DNA from: Otariodibacter oris
GTDB lineage: Bacteria; Pseudomonadota; Gammaproteobacteria; Enterobacterales; Pasteurellaceae
Length of the DNA: 64,000 nucleotides
Direction: 5' to 3'
Assembly (NCBI RefSeq): GCF_009684715.1
Contig: NZ_CP016604.1
Coordinates: 759,262-823,261, forward strand
Both the position numbers and the translations under genes were made by a program. The first letter of the stretch is position 1, and every line of letters starts with the position of its first letter. Shown here in pieces: positions 10,882 through 19,943 of this stretch. The notes under the pieces were generated by a model. That model was not told the DNA's origin. It was given only the letters and a program-made list of their open reading frames with translations, and did not search any database.

Positions 10882-11774
10882 TGACTGATCAATTTTCTAC
10901 TGACTTGACCTATTATCAACAACGTATCAATCAATTCTTAAAAAATCAATTCACTTTATATAGCAAAGCGAATGCACCATTAGTGGATGCCATGGAATAT
11001 GCGGTATTGCTTGGTGGTAAAAGAGTTCGTCCATTTCTTATTTATGCCACAGGTAAGACGCTGAATGTTGAATTGGAAAAATTGGATCATTCAGCGGCAG
11101 CAATGGAATCCATTCACGCTTATTCATTAGTGCATGATGATTTACCCGCAATGGATAATGATGCATTGAGAAGAGGTAAACCGACTTGTCATATTGCTTT
11201 TGATGAGGCCACAGCCATTTTAGCGGGCGATGCGTTGCAAAGCTTTGCCTTTGAATTATTGGCAAGCGATCCTTATTTGACAGCGGAACAAAAAGTTGCG
11301 CAATTTAAAGCATTATCTACTGCGGCAGGTGCAAGGGGAATGTGTTTAGGGCAAAGTTTAGATTTGCAATCAGAAAATAAATTAATTGCATTAGATGAAT
11401 TGGAAACGATTCATCGTAATAAGACTGGGGCTTTGATTGAAGCCTCTGTTTTAATGGGCTTTAATTTATCTGAATATGTTGAAGATCAGATGATTAAATC
11501 TTCCTTACAGCAATATGCTCAAGCGATTGGATTAGCTTTTCAAGTACAAGATGATATTTTAGACGTGGTTGGGCAGAGTGATAAAATTGGTAAAGTTGTT
11601 GGTGCGGATGAAGCATTAAATAAAAGCACTTACCCTAAATTGCTTGGTTTAGGAGGGGCAAAATTGAAGGCGAGTGAATTGCACCAAAGTGCATTAGTTG
11701 CTTTGGCAAAATTGCCTTTTGATACTACTTCACTAAAAGAATTGGCGGATTTTATTGTAAAGAGAGATCGATAA
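10881..11774 (+). CDS. ispA: farnesyl diphosphate synthase
   Basis: Condenses IPP with DMAPP and GPP to make farnesyl diphosphate for quinones and undecaprenyl carrier. The first aspartate-rich motif DDLPAMDND is at residues 86-94 and the second, QVQDDILDVVG, follows, with LGGKRVRPF near residue 44 for IPP binding. At 297 residues it has normal length. In many gammaproteobacteria xseB-ispA is followed by dxs. Here the next gene is cvpA after a 204-base gap, so dxs must lie elsewhere. Confidence 0.95.
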   Translation: MTDQFSTDLTYYQQRINQFLKNQFTLYSKANAPLVDAMEYAVLLGGKRVRPFLIYATGKTLNVELEKLDHSAAAMESIHAYSLVHDDLPAMDNDALRRGKPTCHIAFDEATAILAGDALQSFAFELLASDPYLTAEQKVAQFKALSTAAGARGMCLGQSLDLQSENKLIALDELETIHRNKTGALIEASVLMGFNLSEYVEDQMIKSSLQQYAQAIGLAFQVQDDILDVVGQSDKIGKVVGADEALNKSTYPKLLGLGGAKLKASELHQSALVALAKLPFDTTSLKELADFIVKRDR

Positions 11775-11917
11775 ATAGACTTGATTAATTACTCAAAGTG
11801 AATAATTAATATGGTTTTAAATTCTTTAGTCTTCAAAATAATGTGATAAAATACATACAATTTTGATAGAGTAAAGCGTGTTGTGGAATCGTTTGTGAAT
11901 TAGTTCTATTAAGGGCT

Positions 11918-11933
11918 ACGCAAACGTTTTCTT
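11918..11933 (+). promoter_or_regulatory. PurR operator (PUR box) of cvpA-purF
   Basis: ACGCAAACGTTTTCTT agrees with every specified position of the E. coli PurR consensus ACGCAAACGTTTTCNT. It lies 46 bases upstream of the cvpA ATG and immediately before a TAAAAT hexamer at 11940-11945 that can serve as the -10, so repressor binding would cover the -35 region. E. coli cvpA-purF is controlled by PurR in the same way. Confidence 0.85.
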
Positions 11934-11978
11934 TTTTTGTAAAATAGGCATCAGTACTCCAACTGATATAGAGGTTTT

Positions 11979-12485
11979 ATGGTTGATTTTATTATTATCG
12001 GTATTATTGTTTTTTCATTGCTAGTCAGTTTATGGAGAGGATTTGTACAGGAAGTTTTGTCATTAGTTGGATGGGTATTAGCTTTCTTTATTGCTAGTCA
12101 GTTTTATTCCCCATTGGCACAATTATTGTTACAGGTCGATTCTGTTTATTTACAGCAATCAGAATATTTACGCAATGGTATTGCTGTCGCAATTTTGTTC
12201 CTTGCGGTATTAATTGTGAGTAGTCTCATTAATGCATTAATCAGTAAGTTAGTCGATAAAACAGGACTATCGGGAACAGATAGAGTATTAGGTGCAGGCT
12301 TTGGCGTATTACGTGGTATTTTTATTGTTGCTGCAATTTTATTCTTTTTGGATACATTCACGCAATTTAGTCAAAGCGAACTTTGGAAAGAATCTCAATT
12401 AATTCCACATTTTGATTTTATTGTTAAATGGTTTTTTGAGCAATTACAAGCGAATTCAAGTTTTTTAGAATCAACTACTAATTAG
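11979..12485 (+). CDS. cvpA: CvpA family inner membrane protein
   Basis: 168-residue inner membrane protein with four predicted transmembrane helices (about 2-20, 28-48, 63-88 and 100-122). It is the conserved partner upstream of purF, originally noted for its need in colicin V export. Its molecular function is not established. The family pattern [27 protein letters not shown] is at the N-terminus and [14 protein letters not shown] in the third loop region. Ribosome site AGAGG precedes the ATG. It is eight bases from purF, in one PurR-controlled operon. Confidence 0.92.
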   Translation: MVDFIIIGIIVFSLLVSLWRGFVQEVLSLVGWVLAFFIASQFYSPLAQLLLQVDSVYLQQSEYLRNGIAVAILFLAVLIVSSLINALISKLVDKTGLSGTDRVLGAGFGVLRGIFIVAAILFFLDTFTQFSQSELWKESQLIPHFDFIVKWFFEQLQANSSFLESTTN

Positions 12486-12493
12486 GGGTTATT

Positions 12494-14011
12494 ATGTGTG
12501 GTATTGTCGGGATTGTAGGACATTCTCCGGTTAATCAGGCTATTTATGATGGGCTTACGCTTTTACAGCATCGAGGACAAGATGCCGCAGGGATCGTCAC
12601 GATTGATGCAGAAAATCGTTTCCGTTTACGTAAAGCGAATGGCTTAGTGAGCGATGTGTTTCGCCAAGAACATATGTTACGTTTACAAGGTCATGTAGGA
12701 CTTGGACATGTTCGTTACCCGACTGCTGGGAGTTCAAGTGTATCAGAAGCTCAGCCTTTCTATGTTAATTCGCCTTATGGATTGACTTTGGTTCATAATG
12801 GGAATTTAACCAATAATGCAGAATTGAAAAAGCTATTATTTACGTTGGCAAAACGTCACGTAAATACAAATTCTGATTCAGAGGCTCTTCTCAATATTTT
12901 CGCTTATTACTTAGATCAGCATCAAACAGAACCATTAACACCAGAAAATATTTTTGAAACTGTGCGTAACACAAATAAGGTAATTAAAGGTGCTTACGCT
13001 TGTTTAACCATGATTATTGGACATGGTATTGTGGCTTTCCGTGATCCTTTAGGAATTCGTCCTTTAGTACTAGGAAAACGTGAAGAAAGTGGTAAAACGG
13101 AATATATGTTCGCTTCAGAAACAACTGCATTAGATATTGTTGGTTTTGAATATGTGAGAGATGTTGAGCCGGGTGAGGCTATTTATATTACCTTTGATGG
13201 CGAGTTCCACTCAGCTATTTGTGCAGATAATCCAAAATTAAATCCTTGTATCTTTGAATATGTTTATTTCGCTCGTCCAGATTCAGTGATTAATGGTGTG
13301 TCTGTGTATGGTGCAAGAGTCCACATGGGACGTTTCCTTGGTGAAAAAATTGCAAATGAATGGAAAGATATTTTAGATGAAATTGATGTTGTGATTCCAA
13401 TTCCTGAAACTTCAACAGATATTGCCTTACAAATTGCTAATGTATTGAATAAGCCATATCGCCAAGGTTATGTAAAAAATCGTTATGTAGCAAGAACCTT
13501 TATTATGCCAGGTCAAGCACAGCGAAAATCTTCCGTTCGCCGTAAATTAAATGCGATAGCAAGTGAATTCAAAGGCAAAAATGTACTATTGGTGGATGAC
13601 TCTATTGTACGAGGTACAACGTCTGAACAGATTGTCGAAATGGCTCGTTTAGCGGGAGCAAATAAGGTGTATTTTGCGTCTGCTGCGCCAGAAGTACGTT
13701 ACCCAAATGTGTATGGTATTGATATGCCAACAAGTGAAGAGCTTGTTGCTTATAATCGTTCAGTTGAAGAAATTGCTCAAATGATTGGCGTAGATCGATT
13801 AGTCTTCCAAGATTTAGAGGCGCTCTTCAAAGCGGTTCAACTTGAAAATCCAGAAATTAAAGCATTTGATGCATCTGTATTTACTGGTGAGTATATTACT
13901 GGAGATATCGATCAAGCTTACTTAGATAGTATTGCTCAAGCCCGCAACGATAAAGCGAAGTCACAGCTTTCTAAGCAAGAAGAAAACTTAGAAATCTATA
14001 ACGAAAGTTAG
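12494..14011 (+). CDS. purF: amidophosphoribosyltransferase
   Basis: First committed step of purine synthesis: PRPP plus glutamine gives phosphoribosylamine. Cys2 ([10 protein letters not shown]) is the N-terminal nucleophile of the glutaminase domain, with no propeptide. [18 protein letters not shown] and VHNGNLTNN complete that domain. The C-terminal PRTase domain has the PRPP loop [14 protein letters not shown] around residues 366-379. At 505 residues it has normal length and appears intact. A clear AGGGG ribosome site precedes the start. Co-transcribed with cvpA under the PurR box at 11918. Confidence 0.96.
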   Translation: MCGIVGIVGHSPVNQAIYDGLTLLQHRGQDAAGIVTIDAENRFRLRKANGLVSDVFRQEHMLRLQGHVGLGHVRYPTAGSSSVSEAQPFYVNSPYGLTLVHNGNLTNNAELKKLLFTLAKRHVNTNSDSEALLNIFAYYLDQHQTEPLTPENIFETVRNTNKVIKGAYACLTMIIGHGIVAFRDPLGIRPLVLGKREESGKTEYMFASETTALDIVGFEYVRDVEPGEAIYITFDGEFHSAICADNPKLNPCIFEYVYFARPDSVINGVSVYGARVHMGRFLGEKIANEWKDILDEIDVVIPIPETSTDIALQIANVLNKPYRQGYVKNRYVARTFIMPGQAQRKSSVRRKLNAIASEFKGKNVLLVDDSIVRGTTSEQIVEMARLAGANKVYFASAAPEVRYPNVYGIDMPTSEELVAYNRSVEEIAQMIGVDRLVFQDLEALFKAVQLENPEIKAFDASVFTGEYITGDIDQAYLDSIAQARNDKAKSQLSKQEENLEIYNES

Positions 14012-14033
14012 TATCTTATCATTCATTACAAAG

Positions 14034-14061
14034 CCCTCCTCCTCCTCTTTTTAGGGGAGGG
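14034..14061. terminator. probable hairpin between purF and pilD
   Basis: CCCTCC (14034-14039) can pair with GGAGGG (14056-14061) around a loop that contains a T5 tract. It occupies the 50-base gap between convergent purF and pilD. The tail is not a typical T run on either strand, so termination is only probable. Confidence 0.4.
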
Positions 14062-14723
14062 TTAAATCGTCAAAATAAATCCAATCGTAATAAAGGGAAT
14101 AAATGGTAATTTAACCAACTTTTCTTTTTTAAATAAATAGTAACCACTATAAAAAAGGATTCCAGCTAGACTTGCTATAAATAGTAGTAATGCTATTTTT
14201 TCTATAGTAAATAAAGGTGATAATGCTATCAGCAATAAAATATCACCAAATCCCATAGCCTCTCTTTGCATAATCCATTCAGCAATATAATTAAAAGAAA
14301 TAAAAAATAGGATTGTAAATAGTAAACAAACTATATTTTCATATAAATTTACTGTGTTATTAGTCAGTATATGAGTAATTGATAATGTGAAAATGATTGC
14401 GATATATTTAATTTCAGTAAGATAATAGGTGTAATCTAAAAGTGAGAGATAAATTAATATCATACTAATTACTATGATTTCTTCTGAACTATGTTGAAAA
14501 TAGAATGGTGTTAATATCAATAGTGGTAATATCAATATTTCTTTAGTTTCCTCTATTTTTAGAATATTCGATTTTTTATAAAATAGTTAAGTGAAAAGTT
14601 TAAATTCATAACGCCGCACATTTCGTCATAAATGTTTTTATGTATTCGATAATGAAATAGGCTAAGTTCTCTTTTAAACCAAAAGAAGAGCAGTACCGAT
14701 AGGGTAAGATTAATTATTATCAT
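14062..14723 (-). pseudogene. pilD: prepilin peptidase PilD/HofD, reading frame broken by a -1 shift at an A6 tract
   Basis: The gene should begin at the ATG at 14723, which overlaps the pilC stop as ATGA. That frame encodes MIIINLTLSVLLFFWFK and continues for 54 codons to TAA at 14559-14561. The rest of the peptidase is in the -1 frame, open from about 14590 down to 14062: it contains the first aspartate motif (LSLLDYTYYLTE) and the second, GFGD in EAMGFGDILLL, plus six or so membrane helices. The frames overlap at ATA AAA AAT (14579-14571), which contains a run of six A. Joining the frames there gives about 220 residues, close to H. influenzae HofD (230). Without the join, the 3' part has only a TTG start at 14535 with a distant ribosome site. 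Either the gene is inactive, or it is read by -1 slippage, or one base is missing from the assembly. Confidence 0.7.
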
Positions 14724-15907
14724 ATGATGCTACCTAATTCAAAAATTGGTAGGTATAAAGCGATAATGATAATACTCACAATTGAACCAATCACGAGCAT
14801 AATAATAGGCTCAAGCAGTTGAGAAAGTATATCAATTTTGTATTCAAGACGTTCTTGATATATTTGGCTTATTTTATGCATCATACTGGATAAGTTTCCA
14901 CTTTTTTCGCCAATATAAATCATTTGTACGATATCTTCGCCAAAGATATGTCCATTGATACCTTGATGAAGGTAATATCCCTTTTGTATTGACTCTAACA
15001 TAATTTTAATCTCTTGTTTGAAAGAGGAATCTTTATGATTTGCGTTGAGAAAAGTCTGTAAAATATTTTCTAGCTTTAAGTTAGCATCAAGCATTAATGA
15101 GAAATAGTTAAAGAAGAAGATGGTTTTTTGTGTATGTATTATGTTTCCAAAAATAGGAATGTGATTAATTAACTTGTTCTTGATTTTTTCTGTTTTTCTT
15201 TTTAATAGAAATTTATAAATAACAAATGATAATAAAAAAGTCATGATGAGATACGTATAATTCTCAGTGATAAATGAAGATAGATTAAAGACTATTTCAG
15301 TCAGTAAGGGGAGTGCTTTATCTTTTGACGTATATAATTCAGCAAACTGTGGAACAATAAAAATCATCAATAATAGAGATAAAATAATCGATATACTTAA
15401 TATAATCACAGGATAAAATAGAATTTTGTTTACTTTTTTTCTTAATCCTTCTGATTTTAAACGTGAGAGTACAATTTGCTCTAATATAGTCGATAGCTTT
15501 CCACTTTTTTCTCCAATACTCACTAATAATATTTCTTGGCTTGATAAATAGGCATCTTTATTTTCTAACGAACTAGAAAGGTTAAAACCTTGCTCTAATC
15601 GTTCAATTATATTGAATAACCATTGTGTCAGTTTAATATTTAAGCAAGTATTGGTAATGATATTTAATGCAGATTTAAGTGTAATACCCGCATTTAATAA
15701 TAGCGATAATTGATTGATGATTTGCGTAATTTCTTCGTATTTGGGCTTTTGTGGAATCACAAAATTGCGACTGATATGAAGATGGGTGTAGCCTTTTTCA
15801 GTAAGTTTTTGTTCTAAATTTTCATGGCTTTGGGCAAGGGATTTCCCTTGTTGTTTGACTTTTAATTGATTTAGTCCTTTCCAGCGATATTCGTATAATT
15901 TAGTCAT
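14720..15907 (-). CDS. pilC: type IV pilus inner membrane platform protein PilC/HofC
   Basis: GspF/PilC-family platform protein of the type IV pilus and competence machine. 395 residues with two homologous cytoplasmic domains (about 60-160 and 260-360), each with the family pattern GxxLxxAL and a VSIGEKSGKLS or IYIGEKSGNLS motif, and membrane segments near 165-190, 215-235 and 370-390. It overlaps pilB by eight bases and pilD by four, so translation of the operon is coupled. Its sequence appears intact, unlike the downstream pilD. Confidence 0.9.
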   Translation of the reverse strand: MTKLYEYRWKGLNQLKVKQQGKSLAQSHENLEQKLTEKGYTHLHISRNFVIPQKPKYEEITQIINQLSLLLNAGITLKSALNIITNTCLNIKLTQWLFNIIERLEQGFNLSSSLENKDAYLSSQEILLVSIGEKSGKLSTILEQIVLSRLKSEGLRKKVNKILFYPVIILSISIILSLLLMIFIVPQFAELYTSKDKALPLLTEIVFNLSSFITENYTYLIMTFLLSFVIYKFLLKRKTEKIKNKLINHIPIFGNIIHTQKTIFFFNYFSLMLDANLKLENILQTFLNANHKDSSFKQEIKIMLESIQKGYYLHQGINGHIFGEDIVQMIYIGEKSGNLSSMMHKISQIYQERLEYKIDILSQLLEPIIMLVIGSIVSIIIIALYLPIFELGSII

Positions 15908-17291
15908 ACCCTAGTACTCTTTGAATTTCAGCTAGATTAGTTTGGTTCGATTCAACCTTTTGTTTCGCACTAAGATATAAAGATGAGTAGTCTAAACAAG
16001 CGGTCAGTTTGTTAAATTCTTTTGCAGAACGGGATAAGCATTGATAAACACCAATTCGACCTTTATAGCCTTGATAGCAGTACTGGCAAGATTTACCGAG
16101 GCATTTTTCGCATAGTTTTCTAACAAGTCTTTGAGCGATAACTAATAATAGAGAATTTCTAATTTCATATTCATCAATACCTAGCTGTACCAGTCGATCA
16201 ATCGCAGAGGGAGCATCATTGGTATGCAGTGTTGATAGGACTAGATGTCCCGTTTGGGCCGCACTTAATGCTATTTTGGCACTTTCAGGATCTCGGATTT
16301 CGCCTAGCATAATAATATCGGGATCTTGCCTTAAAAAAGTCTTTAACAACTTACTAAATGTAAGATCTAAAGAGGAATTGACTTGGGTTTGAATTAACCC
16401 CTCAATTTCAATTTCTATGGGATCTTCAGCCGTGAGAATATGTTTGTCTGTTTGGTTTAAGTGATTTAATGAAGTATATAGGGTAATACTTTTACCACTT
16501 CCTGTTGGACCTGTAACGAGTATCAGACCTTGAGGTTGGCTTAATGCGTGTAATAAGATTTCCTTTTGTTGTGGAGTAAAACCTAAAGTAAGGAAATCAA
16601 GTTGAACGGGCTTATCTTTTTGTAAACGTAAGACTAATTTTTCTCCGTGATAGGTTGGCAATGTTGAAACACGAAAATCCAAAGATTCTGACAGTACGGT
16701 GGTAAAACTAAATTGACCATCTTGCGGTTGGCGAGATTCACTAATATCAAGATTTGCGAGGAGTTTAATCTTTAACACTAATCGATTCGCTAAATGCTGA
16801 GGTAGTGTTTTATAAACTTGCAGTAGCCCATCTATTCTTAGGCGTATGTTCAATTTATCTTTTGCAGGTTCTATGTGTATATCTGAGGCATTTTGTTGCA
16901 AACAAAATTTAAAAAGATTATCAAGGATCTGAATAATTGGATCATTGTAGTCTGGCTTATTCGAGGTATTCTCAGATACATAATTTATGTCGGCCAATTC
17001 ATTGGTGATTTCATGATTGGGTGAGAGTTCATTGAGCAAATATTTTAATTCTTCAGATGAAATAATAATCTGCTCAATTTTTTTATTGTGTATAAAGGCG
17101 AAACTATCACTGGCATTCAAATTATTTTGATCATCAATAGCAAGCCACAACGTATTATCCGTTTCTTTAACAGGGATGGCTAAATAGCGTTGTAAAATAT
17201 GCTTGTTTTTACAATTTTTCTGCCACAGTTCATTTGCGATTGTAAAAATTTGTTGTGAGCTAATTTCGCAAACTGAATACATAGAGGTCAT
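15900..17291 (-). CDS. pilB: type IV pilus assembly ATPase PilB/HofB
   Basis: Cytoplasmic hexameric ATPase of the GspE/PilB family that powers pilin polymerisation. 463 residues. Walker A is GPTGSGKS, the Asp box includes DPIEIE, the Walker B region is DPDIIMLGEIRD, and the His box is TGHLVLSTLHTND. A four-cysteine zinc motif CEKCLGKSCQYC follows near residue 395, as in secretion ATPases. The N-terminal domain is short, as in H. influenzae PilB. An exact uptake signal lies inside the gene at 15996. Start at 17291, 27 bases after the pilA stop. Confidence 0.92.
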   Translation of the reverse strand: MTSMYSVCEISSQQIFTIANELWQKNCKNKHILQRYLAIPVKETDNTLWLAIDDQNNLNASDSFAFIHNKKIEQIIISSEELKYLLNELSPNHEITNELADINYVSENTSNKPDYNDPIIQILDNLFKFCLQQNASDIHIEPAKDKLNIRLRIDGLLQVYKTLPQHLANRLVLKIKLLANLDISESRQPQDGQFSFTTVLSESLDFRVSTLPTYHGEKLVLRLQKDKPVQLDFLTLGFTPQQKEILLHALSQPQGLILVTGPTGSGKSITLYTSLNHLNQTDKHILTAEDPIEIEIEGLIQTQVNSSLDLTFSKLLKTFLRQDPDIIMLGEIRDPESAKIALSAAQTGHLVLSTLHTNDAPSAIDRLVQLGIDEYEIRNSLLLVIAQRLVRKLCEKCLGKSCQYCYQGYKGRIGVYQCLSRSAKEFNKLTACLDYSSLYLSAKQKVESNQTNLAEIQRVLGYD

Positions 17292-17318
17292 AATTAAGCC
17301 TTTATTTACACTAGAATA

Positions 17319-17762
17319 TTATGAGTCACAGAAGTTAGCTGGAAATAGGCTGGTATCTTCGCCTTTACAGGTTGTTGACCAGCTAATATTGTTATCACTT
17401 ATCTTAGGTGTTAGGGTATAGCCATAATCTGCTAAGCTAGCTTTTCCTTCAACGGCGATAACTCCGTCAGATACAGAAACAGATTTGAGGTATTTATTGT
17501 CATCACTGTCTGATAGTGCAGCTTGAATACCATTTTTTCCAGCTGAACAGCTTGATAATGCCCCAGTGTTATAAATGCATATTTCAACATCGGCTTTATA
17601 GGTTGAAGAGGCTCGTAATAATTCTGATAGCGCTGCTTTTTTTGTATAGCCGTTATAGGATGGAATCGCAATGGTTGCAAGAATTGCAATGATAGCAATA
17701 ACAATCATGAGTTCAATGAGAGTAAAAGCCTTAAGTGTCTTATTAATATGGAAATTTTTCAT
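17319..17762 (-). CDS. pilA: type IV pilin major subunit, with Ala at the cleavage -1 position
   Basis: 147-residue type IVa prepilin. The leader is [12 protein letters not shown] and the mature protein should begin [20 protein letters not shown], with the conserved Glu5 at precursor residue E17. Two C-terminal cysteines in [16 protein letters not shown] form the D-region disulphide, and an internal pair [11 protein letters not shown] is also present, as in H. influenzae PilA. The residue before the cleavage point is Ala12 (codon GCT) where the consensus is Gly. Ribosome site AAGG precedes the ATG. The upstream CRP-S site suggests induction with competence by Sxy and CRP. First gene of pilABCD. 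Confidence 0.93.
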   Translation of the reverse strand: MKNFHINKTLKAFTLIELMIVIAIIAILATIAIPSYNGYTKKAALSELLRASSTYKADVEICIYNTGALSSCSAGKNGIQAALSDSDDNKYLKSVSVSDGVIAVEGKASLADYGYTLTPKISDNNISWSTTCKGEDTSLFPANFCDS

Positions 17763-17848
17763 AGGATTACCTTAGCGTTGAGAGCGTTATGTGATGAATG
17801 TTGTGAAGTGTGAGCGATTTTAAAAATAAGTCTATGTGTGGCTTATTC

Positions 17849-17870
17849 TTTTGCGATCACGCTCGAAAAA
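17849..17870 (-). promoter_or_regulatory. CRP-S (Sxy-dependent) site upstream of pilA
   Basis: The 22-base element begins TTTTGCGATC, then AC, then GCTCGAAAAA. It fits the CRP-S form (TTTTGCGATC N2 GATCGCAAAA) at all but two positions and has the diagnostic T4 and C6 of Sxy-dependent sites in place of the TGTGA half site of ordinary CRP sites. It is 87 bases upstream of the pilA start and 105 bases from radA on the other side. In H. influenzae the pilABCD operon is in the CRP-S competence regulon. Confidence 0.75.
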
Positions 17871-17974
17871 TAAGTAAAACAGAAGTGAAATAACTGTTTT
17901 TTTAAACAGTATTTTTTGGTACTATCATTGCAAAATAAATCAGTGCAAATAACTAGAAATGAGGTTGAAATTAA

Positions 17975-19354
17975 ATGGCTAAAGCACCCAAAACAGCTTA
18001 TGTTTGTAATCAATGTGGAGCTGAATATGCTCGTTGGATGGGACAATGTAAGGCTTGTTTAGAATGGAATACGATTAGTGAAGTTCGCCTTGTTTCAGCA
18101 AAGCAAGAATCTCACAGTCATAGATTAAGTGGCTATGCTGGAGAGACCTCAGGAAAAGTTAAGGTTCTATCAGAAATTGATTTACAGGACGTTCCACGCT
18201 TTACGAGCGGTTTTTTAGAGTTAGATCGTGTGCTTGGTGGCGGAGTTGTTCCAGGTAGTGCAATTTTGATTGGCGGACATCCTGGTGCAGGGAAGAGTAC
18301 ATTATTGTTACAAGTTATGTGTGGCTTATCCAATAGCATTTCGACATTATATGTGACGGGTGAAGAATCTTTACAGCAAGTTGCAATGCGAGCTCATCGA
18401 TTGGGTTTACCAACGGAAAAGCTAAAATTACTCTCAGAAACCTCGGTCGAGCATATTTGTAATATTGCCGATCAAGAAAAACCTCAATTGATTGTGATTG
18501 ATTCAATTCAAGTGATGCATTTAGCTGATATTCAATCTTCGCCGGGCAGTGTTTCACAAGTGAGAGAATGCGCCTCTTTTCTAACACGTTATGCGAAAAC
18601 CCACCAAGTTGCGATTATTATGGTAGGGCATGTTACAAAAGATGGCACATTAGCAGGGCCTAAAGTATTAGAACATTGTATCGATTGTTCTATTTTACTT
18701 GAGGGCGAGGCTGATTCCCGCTATCGCACATTACGAAGTCAAAAGAACCGCTTTGGTGCAGTAAATGAGCTTGGGGTTTTTGCGATGACTGAACAAGGAC
18801 TTAGGGAAGTCAAAAATCCATCAGCAATTTTTCTTAGTCGCAGTTCAGAACAAACATCGGGCAGTTCCGTTATGGTAATTTGGGAGGGAACACGTCCTTT
18901 ACTTGTTGAAATTCAAGCATTGGTTGATCACTCTATGTTAGCTAATCCTCGTCGAGTAGCGGTAGGGTTGGAGCAAAATAGATTATCACTTCTTCTTGCT
19001 GTATTGCACCGACATGGTGGTTTGCAAATGTCTGCTCAGGATGTCTTTGTTAATGTAGTGGGTGGGGTAAAAGTCACAGAAACAAGCGCCGATCTGGCTT
19101 TGTTACTTGCCTTAGTGTCTAGTTTTAAAAATAGACCATTACCCGATGATCTAGTGGTATTTGGAGAAGTGGGATTAGCTGGAGAGATCCGCCCTGTGCC
19201 GAGTGGACAAGAAAGAATGAGTGAGGCCGCTAAACATGGGTTTCGCCGAGCAATCGTACCCGCAGGGAATGCACCTAAAAAAGTCATTACAGGTATGGAA
19301 GTCTTTCCTGTGAAAAAACTTTCGGATGCGTTAGAAATTCTAAGTGGTATGTAA
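17975..19354 (+). CDS. radA: DNA repair protein RadA
   Basis: RecA-related helicase that promotes branch migration during recombination and natural transformation. 459 residues. N-terminal zinc finger CNQCG...CKAC at about 11-31, Walker A GGHPGAGKST, the RadA-specific KNRFG motif, and a C-terminal Lon-protease-like domain (GGVKVTETSADLALLLAL). A GAGGTTG ribosome site precedes the ATG. Divergent from the pilus operon and ended by a perfect 15-base-pair hairpin. Confidence 0.95.
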   Translation: MAKAPKTAYVCNQCGAEYARWMGQCKACLEWNTISEVRLVSAKQESHSHRLSGYAGETSGKVKVLSEIDLQDVPRFTSGFLELDRVLGGGVVPGSAILIGGHPGAGKSTLLLQVMCGLSNSISTLYVTGEESLQQVAMRAHRLGLPTEKLKLLSETSVEHICNIADQEKPQLIVIDSIQVMHLADIQSSPGSVSQVRECASFLTRYAKTHQVAIIMVGHVTKDGTLAGPKVLEHCIDCSILLEGEADSRYRTLRSQKNRFGAVNELGVFAMTEQGLREVKNPSAIFLSRSSEQTSGSSVMVIWEGTRPLLVEIQALVDHSMLANPRRVAVGLEQNRLSLLLAVLHRHGGLQMSAQDVFVNVVGGVKVTETSADLALLLALVSSFKNRPLPDDLVVFGEVGLAGEIRPVPSGQERMSEAAKHGFRRAIVPAGNAPKKVITGMEVFPVKKLSDALEILSGM

Positions 19355-19363
19355 TTTTAATAA

Positions 19364-19402
19364 AAAACTACAGATACTCTGAGGTAGTATCTGTAGTTTT
19401 AG
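19364..19402. terminator. bidirectional terminator after radA
   Basis: A perfect 15-base-pair inverted repeat (19364-19378 with 19386-19400, core ACTACAGATACT) with a seven-base loop, flanked by A-rich and T-rich ends. It separates convergent radA and the small unknown gene. Confidence 0.88.
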
Positions 19403-19426
19403 TGTATATCAGTAATGAGATGACAA

Positions 19427-19753
19427 TTATTTGTCTGATTTTTTATGGCTGTGATTTGCCATTTGTTTACGAATTTCTTTACGTTGTTTAGATAAATCAG
19501 CATTACGGATTGTATAGTCATCAACACGAGCTTCATAATCTTCGCGCATATTCGCAATGATAGCTCTGATATCTTCGATAGTCATGCCTTCTGTAATATA
19601 TTGGTTTAAGTTATCTAACAATAAAATTCGTTTTTGGTTATCGCGAATTTTTCTATCGTTATCTGCAGTGTCTCTAAGAAGTTTGTTTTTTAAACGATAA
19701 AGATGGACATATTCCAACATATCATGAAAGCATTGTGCGTTATTATTTGCCAT
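19427..19753 (-). CDS. conserved-looking small coiled-coil protein of unknown function
   Basis: 108 residues from the ATG at 19753, which follows CCGAGGAATATCAC. An in-frame ATG at 19792 would add 13 residues but has no ribosome site. The protein is highly charged, with no signal peptide or membrane segment. Heptad-like stretches at about 18-45 and 75-100 suggest a helical hairpin or coiled coil, and the tail is HSHKKSDK. I do not recognise a family. Good ribosome site, clean terminator and normal composition argue that it is a real gene. It is divergent from mepA. Confidence 0.75.
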   Translation of the reverse strand: MANNNAQCFHDMLEYVHLYRLKNKLLRDTADNDRKIRDNQKRILLLDNLNQYITEGMTIEDIRAIIANMREDYEARVDDYTIRNADLSKQRKEIRKQMANHSHKKSDK

Positions 19754-19943
19754 GTGATATTCCTCGGGTCTTTTATAAATGAAAGTAAGCAAATGCTAGA
19801 CTTTTTATCTTCATTCGTCAAAAGTTTTTATGCTATAACTTATTGAGTAGAGAATAAAAATACAACTTTTGCTTTTCATAGGGTATTAAACTAGAATGGT
19901 TGAAGATAAAAGCGATTCTGCTTATGAAGTTTAGGACAATAAT

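Noticed and set aside
14062-14535. A complete 157-residue prepilin peptidase starting at TTG 14535
   Set aside because: The TTG has only a distant purine-rich site, the first membrane helix would be missing, and the ATGA overlap with pilC points to a start at 14723 in another frame. I treat it as the 3' part of a frame-broken gene.
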